DNA of 6,169 bases from Nitrososphaerales archaeon TH5888 (GCA_014523595.1 JAATVN010000148.1:1-6169); one strand, 5' to 3'; numbered from the stretch's first letter, positions 1-5,290 are shown. Made by a program: numbers and translations. Notes: generated by a model from the letters alone, not told the origin.

Positions 1-788
1 ACTGCGCCTCTAGTATTCCCCTTTTCAAATGAATCCTGCAATGCAGCTAATACTTTTTCTGCCCATTCTATTTGTTTCTTTGTTGGTCTGAAAATATCGT
101 GAACGGGATTTATGTGTAAGGGATGAATCAACGTTTTACCTGAATAACCTAGTTTTTTTGCATCTGTTGCATCTTTAATCAAACCATCAAGATCATTTAC
201 CTCTTGCCATATACCATCCATTGCTTCAATTCCCGCAGCTTTGGCATCCACTGGAATCTTTGACCGGGCATAATTATAGCTTAGATGATCATCATATTCG
301 ACATCAATATTCATATCATACAAGTAATCAAAGACCCCAAAGACCAATGCCACCACATTTTCATGTGCTGAAGCAATCGAATTAGCATTTATTACTCCTT
401 TAGCTGTTTCTATAGATGGTATGATTTGAATTCTTGCGGAAATGCTACGTTTTGACACAATCACTTCAATTTTGTCAATAATTTGAATTACCTCTTGACT
501 ATTACTAATCTTTGGTAAAACAATACCATCCAATCCCTTTACTAAGACTCGATCAAGATCACCGTCAACTAAACCAGAATCTACTGAATTAATTCTGACA
601 TAAATGGATGGTTCCTTATCTTCATCATGGGTTGCAACGTGTCCTCCGACCAAATTTCTTGCAAGTTCTTTGTCGTTAGAGGGCACAGAGTCTTCCAGAT
701 CAAAACACAGTATATCTGGTTTAAGACTAATTGACTTTTTTAAAAATCTCTCGTTGTTTCCAGGAATAAATAATAAACTCCTGAACAT
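1..788 (-). CDS. CitE/HpcH-HpaI family acyl-CoA lyase (3' end off the left edge)
   Basis: Reading the minus strand from the ATG at 788-786 gives 262 open codons that run off the left edge. The protein opens with RSLLFIPGNNERFLKK and continues with a DLEDSVP block (residues 30-36), as in the citrate lyase beta subunit-like (CitE, HpcH/HpaI) TIM-barrel family. Family landmarks are visible: Arg65 in YVRIN (CoA/acid binding), Glu127 in IPSIETAKG and Asp154 in FGVFDY (expected Mg ligands), Asp191-Gly192, and the late GKTLIHP block at 217-223. Family members are about 290-330 residues, so some 30-60 residues are missing. These enzymes cleave or form beta-hydroxyacyl-CoA esters such as citryl-, malyl- or citramalyl-CoA in the cytoplasm; the substrate here cannot be told. 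No alpha or gamma citrate lyase subunit is visible, so a true citrate lyase complex is unlikely. It starts 21 bases after the dehydrogenase stop and is probably co-transcribed. No good Shine-Dalgarno is seen before the ATG. Confidence 0.88.
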   Translation of the reverse strand, partial: MFRSLLFIPGNNERFLKKSISLKPDILCFDLEDSVPSNDKELARNLVGGHVATHDEDKEPSIYVRINSVDSGLVDGDLDRVLVKGLDGIVLPKISNSQEVIQIIDKIEVIVSKRSISARIQIIPSIETAKGVINANSIASAHENVVALVFGVFDYLYDMNIDVEYDDHLSYNYARSKIPVDAKAAGIEAMDGIWQEVNDLDGLIKDATDAKKLGYSGKTLIHPLHINPVHDIFRPTKKQIEWAEKVLAALQDSFEKGNTRGA

Positions 789-809
789 TTAGTCACAAAA
801 AATGAAAAA

Positions 810-1859
810 TTAAAGTTTCTGAGGTGTTGTCACAATCTTGCCTATGTGCTCTGCGTTTGCCATCATGGTGTGTCCTTTTGCCATATCGGAGAATGGAAGA
901 ACTGTACTAATCAATGGCTTAATTTTACCCATGGCTGTCCAGTGAATTACTTGCTCTAGTTCAGCTTTATTACCCTGAGTTGAACCAAGTAGATTGGTCC
1001 CTTTGAAGAATAGGTATCTTAGATCGATAGTAGAATCATATCCCGTTGTAGCGCCCGTAGCTACTAATGTACCTCCCATCTTAAGGAGGCCTACTTCCTG
1101 TGGGAATGTTGATTTTCCAATATGTTCAAAGACAACATCTACTCCTTGCTTTTTCGTTATCTCTCTGACTTTCTTATACCAATCGGGTTCTCTGTGATTT
1201 ACTACATGATCGGCACCAAGTTCCTTACATTTATCCATCTTTTCCTTATTCCCGGCAGTTGCAATGACATCACAACCATATAACTTGGCTATTTGAAGAC
1301 CTGCCATTCCAACACCACTTGTCCCTCCCATGACAAGAACAGTTTGTCCGGGTCTTATCTTGGCCCTTCCTACAAGCATATGCCAGGCTGTCATCCCAAC
1401 CATTGACACTGCGGCTGCTTGCTCAAATGAAACAGGATCAGGTATCTTTGCAACATTTACTTCAGGTAAATGAGTATATTGACAGAAACCACCCCAAAGC
1501 GGACCAGTTTGAAAACCCCATATGAGACGTTCATTACAGTCATATTCTCTTCCCGACGTACACATATCGCATACCCTACAGCTCATGTTAGAATGAGAAA
1601 CCACTCTATCACCAACTTTCAATTTTGTAACTTCCTCACCTGCTTCAACCACCGTGCCTGCTACATCGCTACCTGAAATATGTGGAAGTGGAACCTTCAC
1701 AGGGTCTCCCCAAATTGCCCATAGATCGTTGTAGTTGTACGCGGCTGCTTCTACTTTTATCATAACTTCATTTGGTTTTATTTTGGGAGTGTCAACATCG
1801 TCTATCTTCACAACTTTCAGAGGATCTTGACTATACTCTCTAAATACTGCTGCTTTCAT
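810..1859 (-). CDS. Zinc-type medium-chain dehydrogenase/reductase (alcohol dehydrogenase family)
   Basis: A 349-residue cytosolic oxidoreductase of the MDR superfamily, usual full length. The N-terminal GroES-like domain (about 1-140) carries a complete structural zinc site, Cys94, Cys97, Cys100 and Cys108 (C-x2-C-x2-C-x7-C). The Rossmann domain has the GGTSGVG loop at 178-184. After the second strand the sequence is ATAGNKEK with no acidic residue, which suggests NADP(H) rather than NAD(H) (inference). The usual catalytic zinc block GHE is replaced by Gly63-Ser64-Asp65, and the residue aligned with the first ligand lies in NYNDLW (Asp45). The catalytic metal is therefore probably absent, as in quinone reductases and enoyl-CoA reductases of this superfamily. 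An enoyl/acryloyl-CoA reductase or quinone reductase role is possible but unproven. It heads a likely two-gene unit with the CitE-like gene and has its own TATA-like box. The ATG at 1859 fits the family N-terminus MKAAVF. Confidence 0.9.
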   Translation of the reverse strand: MKAAVFREYSQDPLKVVKIDDVDTPKIKPNEVMIKVEAAAYNYNDLWAIWGDPVKVPLPHISGSDVAGTVVEAGEEVTKLKVGDRVVSHSNMSCRVCDMCTSGREYDCNERLIWGFQTGPLWGGFCQYTHLPEVNVAKIPDPVSFEQAAAVSMVGMTAWHMLVGRAKIRPGQTVLVMGGTSGVGMAGLQIAKLYGCDVIATAGNKEKMDKCKELGADHVVNHREPDWYKKVREITKKQGVDVVFEHIGKSTFPQEVGLLKMGGTLVATGATTGYDSTIDLRYLFFKGTNLLGSTQGNKAELEQVIHWTAMGKIKPLISTVLPFSDMAKGHTMMANAEHIGKIVTTPQKL

Positions 1860-1883
1860 GAATTTTTTGAAAAGTTCTTAGAC

Positions 1884-1892
1884 TAATATAGT
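1884..1892 (-). promoter_or_regulatory. Probable TATA box for the dehydrogenase-lyase pair
   Basis: On the minus strand the sequence reads ACTATATTA. Its centre is about 29 bases before the ATG at 1859, so transcription would begin within a few bases of the start codon, giving a leaderless or near-leaderless mRNA. It lies in the 87-base gap after the PDCD5 gene, which otherwise holds no gene and no clear terminator. Confidence 0.45.
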
Positions 1893-1946
1893 TAACTTAG
1901 TTGAAATTCGTTGAACAGACGGATATTCATCACAAGATATCTAGAG

Positions 1947-2228
1947 TCAACGACGGTCTATCTTAAACTGTTTTTTGGGTTGCTGAAGGTTAATCAATAG
2001 CTGCTTAAGTTCCTCGTCGGTCAGGGCCCTATTCAGTTTTCCCCCTGAAGCAGCTGTTATAAGATAATTCTCCACGGCAAGTGCAAGTTCGGGTTTAACC
2101 ATTCTAATATTCATGAGTCGTTGTCGTGCGTCTTGGTCAAGTAAGACCATAAGTGCCTTTTGCCTCATCATTAATTCGGCTTCGCGCCTCTTTGCCTCTT
2201 CTGGATTATCTGATGGTGAAACAGACAT
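1947..2228 (-). CDS. PDCD5/TFAR19-related DNA-binding protein
   Basis: A 93-residue protein of the PDCD5 family, found in nearly all archaea and eukaryotes. The N-terminal third is a charged, helix-forming segment (EEAKRREAELMMRQKALM, residues 10-27). It is followed by the compact helical core with LDQDARQRLMNIRMVKPELA (30-49), the AVENYLI helix, and the conserved TDEELKQLL (70-78). The tail ends KKQFKIDRR, the basic terminus typical of archaeal members. Archaeal homologues bind DNA weakly and the molecular role is unknown; eukaryotic PDCD5 has been linked to apoptosis and to the CCT chaperonin. The gene starts at an ATG 24 bases after the rps19e stop on the same strand and is almost certainly in one operon with it, a pairing seen across archaea. 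In many archaea ribosomal proteins L39e and L31e follow, but here the next gene is a metabolic dehydrogenase with its own promoter. Confidence 0.93.
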   Translation of the reverse strand: MSVSPSDNPEEAKRREAELMMRQKALMVLLDQDARQRLMNIRMVKPELALAVENYLITAASGGKLNRALTDEELKQLLINLQQPKKQFKIDRR

Positions 2229-2252
2229 GCTCTTACCACAATTAATAATTGT

Positions 2253-2705
2253 CTAGCCGTATCTACCTAGCTCTGGCCTCGAATTGACAAGATTCTTGTA
2301 TATGTCCGTAGCCATTCTATCGACCTTTTTCATTCCTTCGTCAGAAATAGTTCTGCCCTTACTCTTTTTAGTTATATAACCCGCAACTTCAAGTTGTTGC
2401 AATGCCTTTCTTACTATAGCACCACCAGCTTTTTTATGATGTGCAATATTATATCCAACTTGCTTTTTACCGCCGTATTCGCTTCTAAGATCAGAAATAC
2501 CAATTGGACCGTTAATGTACACTTTCCGTAACAATGATGCACATCTGATATACCACCAATCTCTATTTTGGGGGATCTTTTCTGCATGACATCCTGTCTT
2601 TACGAACTGGGACCATTGAGGTGCCTCAATTTTTTTATCCTTTTTCAAATTTTCTGCCAAATGAGTAATTAATTCATCGGCGGGAATATCATAAGCCTTA
2701 GCCAT
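2253..2705 (-). CDS. rps19e: 30S ribosomal protein S19e
   Basis: A 150-residue protein of the archaeal/eukaryotic S19e family, a small-subunit head protein with a winged-helix fold. Recognisable blocks are AYDIPADELI (4-13), QWSQFVKTG (30-38), the signature RDWWYIRCASLLRKVY (48-63), SDLRSEYGG (71-79), and the helix GAIVRKALQQLEVAGY (95-110). Length is normal for the family. In eukaryotes the equivalent protein is needed for 40S maturation; the archaeal protein is a structural part of the 30S. The ATG at 2705 lies about 6 bases downstream of the start point predicted from the TATA box at 2734-2742, so the mRNA is probably leaderless or nearly so. It leads an operon with the PDCD5 gene. Confidence 0.97.
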   Translation of the reverse strand: MAKAYDIPADELITHLAENLKKDKKIEAPQWSQFVKTGCHAEKIPQNRDWWYIRCASLLRKVYINGPIGISDLRSEYGGKKQVGYNIAHHKKAGGAIVRKALQQLEVAGYITKKSKGRTISDEGMKKVDRMATDIYKNLVNSRPELGRYG

Positions 2706-2733
2706 AATATTCTATAACATTCTTGGAAATTCC

Positions 2734-2742
2734 CTTATAAAT
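2734..2742 (-). promoter_or_regulatory. TATA box for the rps19e-PDCD5 operon
   Basis: The minus strand reads ATTTATAAG, close to the archaeal box A consensus, preceded by A-rich sequence that could serve as the TFB recognition element. A start point 25-27 bases downstream falls near 2711, about six bases before the rps19e ATG. This means rps19e can be expressed independently of rnp4, which ends 282 bases upstream. Confidence 0.6.
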
Positions 2743-2752
2743 CATTTTATTC

Positions 2753-2782
2753 AGATAAGCTCGTGGTACACTAATCTTATCT
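2753..2782. repeat. Inverted repeat AGATAAG/CTTATCT upstream of the rps19e TATA box
   Basis: AGATAAG at 2753-2759 is the exact reverse complement of CTTATCT at 2776-2782, with 16 bases between. The arm centres are 23 bases apart, about two helical turns, and the near arm begins 10 bases upstream of the TATA box. The position suits an activator or repressor site. Seven-base arms with a free spacer are expected by chance several times in a window this size, so only the placement makes it noteworthy. Confidence 0.3.
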
Positions 2783-2911
2783 CGATCAAAGTGCAGTAAT
2801 TAATCTCAATTTTTCAACAAATTTGGATTAATGATTAATATATTTTGAAATGAAATGTCAGGGAATTGCAAGTATTTGAGGAATGGGTAGTGACAATATA
2901 CCACCGATTCT

Positions 2912-2939
2912 TTTGCATTAGTATAGAGTTTAATGCAAA
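2912..2939. repeat. Perfect 9-bp stem, 10-base loop hairpin between rnp4 and rps19e
   Basis: TTTGCATTA at 2912-2920 pairs perfectly with TAATGCAAA at 2931-2939 around a 10-base loop. On the minus strand it lies 49 bases beyond the rnp4 stop, in the 3' untranslated region of that transcript. No T-run follows on either strand, so it does not look like a bacterial-type terminator; archaeal termination normally relies on U-rich tracts. It could be a 3' end stabiliser, a processing site or a protein-binding dyad. Confidence 0.4.
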
Positions 2940-2987
2940 GTATGATTAGAAATAATGCATCCAATAAAACGGACTTGAAATATTGCC

Positions 2988-3293
2988 TTAGCTTGCAATT
3001 ATTTTTCGATAAACATGATTGCATTTCATACAAGTAATTCTGATACATTTCTCCTTTGATCTGCCAATTCTTATTCTTGAATTAACTCCCGGAACTATGA
3101 ATTGCTTACATTTTCTGCAAAATAGCTGACGAATCAAATATGGCATCCTTATTCTAACGCGCATTGCAATTTTTGCAGCCAGTCTTGCATAAGATTGCGA
3201 CAATTTTTCATCATTATTAATTTCTCTCAGTGCGTTATCGATCAGTATGTCTATTCTTTCAGTTGCTATTCTTTCAATATTCTTCTTATTCAT
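2988..3293 (-). CDS. rnp4: RNase P protein component 4 (Rpr2/RPP21 homologue)
   Basis: A 101-residue small basic protein of the Rpr2/RPP21/Rnp4 family. The N-terminal part is two helices (IERIATERIDILIDNAL and SYARLAAKIAMRV) that in this family pair with the Rpp29 subunit. The C-terminal part is a zinc ribbon with Cys59-x2-Cys62 in FCRKC and Cys88-x2-Cys91 in TCMKC, framing the conserved VPGVNSRIRI segment (67-76). It is part of the archaeal RNase P holoenzyme, which removes 5' leaders from pre-tRNA. I chose the ATG at 3293; a TTG nine bases upstream at 3302 is in frame and would add three residues. The gene is divergent from nep1 with about 110 bases between the starts. It lies upstream of rps19e on the same strand, but the 282-base gap with its own promoter argues against tight co-transcription. 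Confidence 0.9.
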   Translation of the reverse strand: MNKKNIERIATERIDILIDNALREINNDEKLSQSYARLAAKIAMRVRIRMPYLIRQLFCRKCKQFIVPGVNSRIRIGRSKEKCIRITCMKCNHVYRKIIAS

Positions 3294-3342
3294 TAAATTC
3301 AATTCTCATATGAGCTAAGTTGTCAGTTATACTTGTTATCTA

Positions 3343-3352
3343 TTATATTAAA
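3343..3352 (-). promoter_or_regulatory. Possible TATA box for rnp4
   Basis: The minus strand reads TTTAATATAA here. A start about 26 bases downstream would be near 3321 and give a leader of some 28 bases. A second weaker candidate, GTATAACT at about 3326-3333, would give a near-leaderless mRNA. The sequence does not decide between them. Confidence 0.3.
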
Positions 3353-3369
3353 ATGCTATGAAATAAATG

Positions 3370-3377
3370 TAATATTG
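3370..3377 (+). promoter_or_regulatory. Possible TATA box for nep1
   Basis: TAATATTG is centred about 29 bases before the proposed TTG start at 3403. If it is the box, transcription begins at or within a few bases of the start codon. There is no Shine-Dalgarno in the 30 bases before the gene, which is consistent with a leaderless message. Confidence 0.3.
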
Positions 3378-3402
3378 ACAAACCAGTTTTGTGTTAATTT
3401 GA

Positions 3403-4086
3403 TTGTATTCGCTTGTGATTGCTGAAGCGGCAATAGAACTAGTCCCTCAAATTCTTAGAAATCATCCCTCTGTAAAGAATCATTCTAAAAGAGCAGGCAG
3501 AGATTCTAATGAAATTTTCCTAGACATTAGTTATCATCATAAAGCCATGGTTGAAGGAAATATTAAACAATGGTGGAAACGTGGTAGACCCGATATTGTA
3601 CATTTCGATCTCGTAGAAGCTCTCTCAACCCCACTATTCAAGCAGAAAAACTTGCAAGTTTATGTATCTACGTTCGATAATAACTTGATAACAATAAGTA
3701 AGGATCTGAGAATACCAAAAAACTATTTAAGATTTGAGAGATTGATGATCGGTATTTTTAACAAACATGAAAACAAAAACTCGCCAGATTTAATTGAATT
3801 CCAAGAGAATGTTAGTTTTAATAATTTAATCAAGAAAATAATTAGACCGGACCTAGTTATTGGATTCTCTGTAAAAGGAACAAAAAGCAAAATAAGCGAT
3901 ATTCTCCGAAATAACACGATCGATACTTCAAAGAATTACTGTTTTGTGGTCGGAGGCTTCCAACGGGGACATTTTTCAGAAGCAATAACTAGAGCATGTA
4001 ACGCGGTATATTCGATAAGTCCATTAAGTTTAGAATCACATGTGGTGATTGCAAGGGTCCTGTATGAGTGTGAAAATAATATTTAG
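3403..4086 (+). CDS. nep1: Nep1/Emg1 family rRNA pseudouridine N1-methyltransferase
   Basis: A 227-residue SPOUT-class (trefoil knot) methyltransferase, slightly longer than the roughly 205 residues of the Methanocaldococcus enzyme. Nep1 uses S-adenosylmethionine to methylate N1 of a pseudouridine in a conserved loop of small-subunit rRNA and acts as a 30S assembly factor. Visible blocks are LVIAEAAIELVPQ (4-16), SYHHKAM (43-49), RGRPDIVHFDLVEAL (60-74), VYVSTFDNN (86-94), LRIPKNYLRFERLM (102-115), the knot and cofactor loop VVGGFQRGHF (182-191), and a second cofactor segment YSISPLSLESHVVIAR (203-218). An in-frame TGA at 3400 directly precedes the TTG at 3403, so the start can only be this TTG or a later codon such as the GTG at 3415. 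The TTG keeps the whole first beta strand. The last codons overlap the convergent ctaB stop. It is divergent from rnp4 and near rps19e. Confidence 0.93.
   Translation: MYSLVIAEAAIELVPQILRNHPSVKNHSKRAGRDSNEIFLDISYHHKAMVEGNIKQWWKRGRPDIVHFDLVEALSTPLFKQKNLQVYVSTFDNNLITISKDLRIPKNYLRFERLMIGIFNKHENKNSPDLIEFQENVSFNNLIKKIIRPDLVIGFSVKGTKSKISDILRNNTIDTSKNYCFVVGGFQRGHFSEAITRACNAVYSISPLSLESHVVIARVLYECENNI
4083..4086. other. Overlapping stop codons of convergent nep1 and ctaB
   Basis: The plus strand TTAG contains the nep1 stop TAG (4084-4086) and, on the minus strand, the ctaB stop TAA (4085-4083). There is no intergenic space, so each transcript must end inside the other gene. A U-rich stretch on the minus strand at about 4072-4082 could end ctaB transcription within the 3' end of nep1. 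Confidence 0.85.
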
Positions 4087-4970
4087 TGAAATATTGCATC
4101 TACCATGAAAGCAACAAACAGTGCTGTCAAATAGGGACTCGAAATTTTGAAAAGGAGCCATGAAGCGTTCTCACTGGGTTTGGCCAAAAGCCATAATGAC
4201 GTGACTATCATGACAATACCTCCCAAAATAGCGGTGACAAAGTAAATCAGACCAAATTGGTTCAAGAAGTAAGGTATTAAGCTAATTACCACCATTAGAA
4301 GAGTTGTACCGGCTATAACTTGGACAGATCTTTTTTCGCCGGCAATTACAGGGAGCATAGGTACTCCAGCTTTTGTATAATCTTTTTTTACGTGCAATGC
4401 CAAGCTCCAAATGTGTGTTGGTATCCAAAAGAAAACCAACGCGGCCATTGCTAACCCTATTTCTATATTTTCTGTTGTAACTGCCACATATCCGATCAAC
4501 GCTGGAACAGCCCCAGAGAATCCTCCAAGAATTATATTGGTTTGACTCTTTCTTTTCAACCACTTACTGTATACTATAATATTGTCGAAAAGACCAAATG
4601 CCATGAGCCCAAAGGTCAAGTAGTTTATTGACCACGCACAGAACAACGAAATAGCTGCTAAAAGTAAACCAAAAATAAGCGCGTTCCTAGGTGAAATTCT
4701 TCCAGAAGGAATTGGACGGGCTTTAGTCCTATCCATAATGGCATCTATATCACGATCATTATATCCAGTTAAGGCATCTGCCGCTGCAGATCCCGTAACA
4801 ATACCCACAAGAAGAAATATCCATTGGAGCGGGGATAGAAAGTTATCAGTCGAATAAGAGGCTGTTATCGCTGATCCAAATGCAGTAAAAACTAAGAGAT
4901 ACCAAATTTTTGGCTTCGTCAATTCATAATAATTTTTAAGCCGATCAGTGACAGTTACTTGTGGAATCAA
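4083..4970 (-). CDS. ctaB: Heme O synthase (protoheme IX farnesyltransferase)
   Basis: An integral membrane prenyltransferase of the UbiA superfamily, CtaB/CyoE branch, 295 residues from the TTG at 4970. It transfers a farnesyl group to heme B to make heme O, the precursor of heme A or the cofactor of heme-copper oxidases. About nine membrane helices are visible. The Mg-pyrophosphate motif is YNDRDIDAIMDRTKARP (70-86). Further CtaB signatures are VYSKWLKRKSQTN (133-145), GGFSGAVPALIGY (149-161), FFWIPTHIWSLAL (180-192) and DYTKAGVPMLPV (197-208), which separate it from other UbiA enzymes. The first motif lacks the usual NN or ND pair and has TG instead. Start: an in-frame TTG at 5006 would add 12 residues, but the TATA-like box at 5021-5029 places transcription start near 4998, and GAGGT sits 8 bases before the 4970 TTG. 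Heme A synthase (ctaA) is not in the window. Confidence 0.93.
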   Translation of the reverse strand: MIPQVTVTDRLKNYYELTKPKIWYLLVFTAFGSAITASYSTDNFLSPLQWIFLLVGIVTGSAAADALTGYNDRDIDAIMDRTKARPIPSGRISPRNALIFGLLLAAISLFCAWSINYLTFGLMAFGLFDNIIVYSKWLKRKSQTNIILGGFSGAVPALIGYVAVTTENIEIGLAMAALVFFWIPTHIWSLALHVKKDYTKAGVPMLPVIAGEKRSVQVIAGTTLLMVVISLIPYFLNQFGLIYFVTAILGGIVMIVTSLWLLAKPSENASWLLFKISSPYLTALFVAFMVDAIFH

Positions 4971-4978
4971 TAATTTGG

Positions 4979-4983
4979 ACCTC
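4979..4983 (-). promoter_or_regulatory. Shine-Dalgarno that favours the inner ctaB start
   Basis: The minus strand reads GAGGT here, matching the complement of the archaeal 16S 3' end, 8 bases before the TTG at 4970. No comparable motif precedes the outer TTG at 5006. Confidence 0.45.
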
Positions 4984-5020
4984 GACAGATTTATGGTTAG
5001 AGGCAATATGAATGATCATT

Positions 5021-5029
5021 TATTTAAAC
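5021..5029 (-). promoter_or_regulatory. Probable TATA box for ctaB
   Basis: The minus strand reads GTTTAAATA. A start 25-27 bases downstream lies near 4998, which is inside the first codons of the longer ctaB reading frame. This supports the shorter protein with a leader of about 28 bases and a Shine-Dalgarno. Confidence 0.45.
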
Positions 5030-5176
5030 ATGAACTAATTAGGCAATATTGGATTATGGAGATTTGAAAAGAAGAATGGCAGATACGAATAAAAGATAAC
5101 GTGATAACGCATTTAGGTACTATTCTGTGTGAATCAAAAATTCATGTCAGACCGCCACAAGATAAGAATATCAACT

Positions 5177-5189
5177 TGCAAAGTTTGCA
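5177..5189. repeat. Perfect 13-base palindrome upstream of the thermosome promoter
   Basis: TGCAAA and TTTGCA flank a central G. The dyad ends 64 bases before the thermosome TATA box and could be an operator. A perfect 6+1+6 dyad is expected about once or twice by chance in a window of this length, so the call rests on position only. Confidence 0.25.
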
Positions 5190-5200
5190 TTGTATGTCAA

Positions 5201-5248
5201 CCCGAACTTTCATTTCCTATCTACAATGATCCCGAATTTAATTTTCCT
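5201..5248. repeat. Imperfect 18-base direct repeat next to the thermosome TATA box
   Basis: Positions 5201-5218 and 5231-5248 both begin CCCGAA and end TTTCCT, and match at 14 of 18 bases. The start-to-start distance is exactly 30 bases, about three helical turns, so bound proteins would face the same side. The second copy ends five bases before the TATA box, over the expected TFB recognition element, where a bound regulator could block or recruit TFB. Confidence 0.35.
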
Positions 5249-5252
5249 AAAA

Positions 5253-5261
5253 CTATAAAAG
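5253..5261 (+). promoter_or_regulatory. TATA box for the thermosome gene
   Basis: CTATAAAAG is a good archaeal box A, preceded by an A-rich stretch. A start about 26 bases downstream lies near 5283, giving a leader of about 23 bases that contains a strong ribosome binding site. The leadered layout differs from the near-leaderless rps19e and dehydrogenase promoters. Confidence 0.6.
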
Positions 5262-5290
5262 AGGCATGATAAAATCTATGGTATTCTACT

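Noticed and set aside
604..792. Plus-strand open frame of 62 codons
   Set aside because: It lies antisense to the 5' part of the CitE-like gene, whose reading frame shows clear family motifs; the translated product has no recognisable features.
994..1676. Two plus-strand open frames (994-1197 and 1470-1676)
   Set aside because: Both are antisense to the dehydrogenase gene and have no motif or ribosome site.
2806..3048. Minus-strand open frame of 80 codons with a hydrophobic stretch
   Set aside because: It starts inside rnp4 in another frame and runs through AT-rich intergenic DNA including the 9-bp hairpin. No ribosome site and no recognisable domain; the hydrophobic run is what AT-rich random sequence gives.
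3305..3314. Ten-base palindrome CTCATATGAG in the rnp4 leader
   Set aside because: A ten-base palindrome is expected several times by chance in this length, and there is no second copy at another promoter.
3723..3917. Minus-strand open frame of 64 codons inside nep1
   Set aside because: Antisense to the conserved Nep1 coding sequence; no independent support.
4282..4563. Minus-strand open frame of 93 codons inside ctaB
   Set aside because: Same strand but another frame of ctaB; the frame encoding the heme O synthase motifs is the real one.
5001..5049. Nine-base direct repeat AGGCAATAT at 5001 and 5041
   Set aside because: Short, AT-rich, and one copy lies at the edge of the longer ctaB frame; no spacing or placement that suggests a function.
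5008..5067. Plus-strand 19-codon ATG frame in the divergent promoter region
   Set aside because: Too short, no ribosome site, and it runs across the ctaB TATA box.
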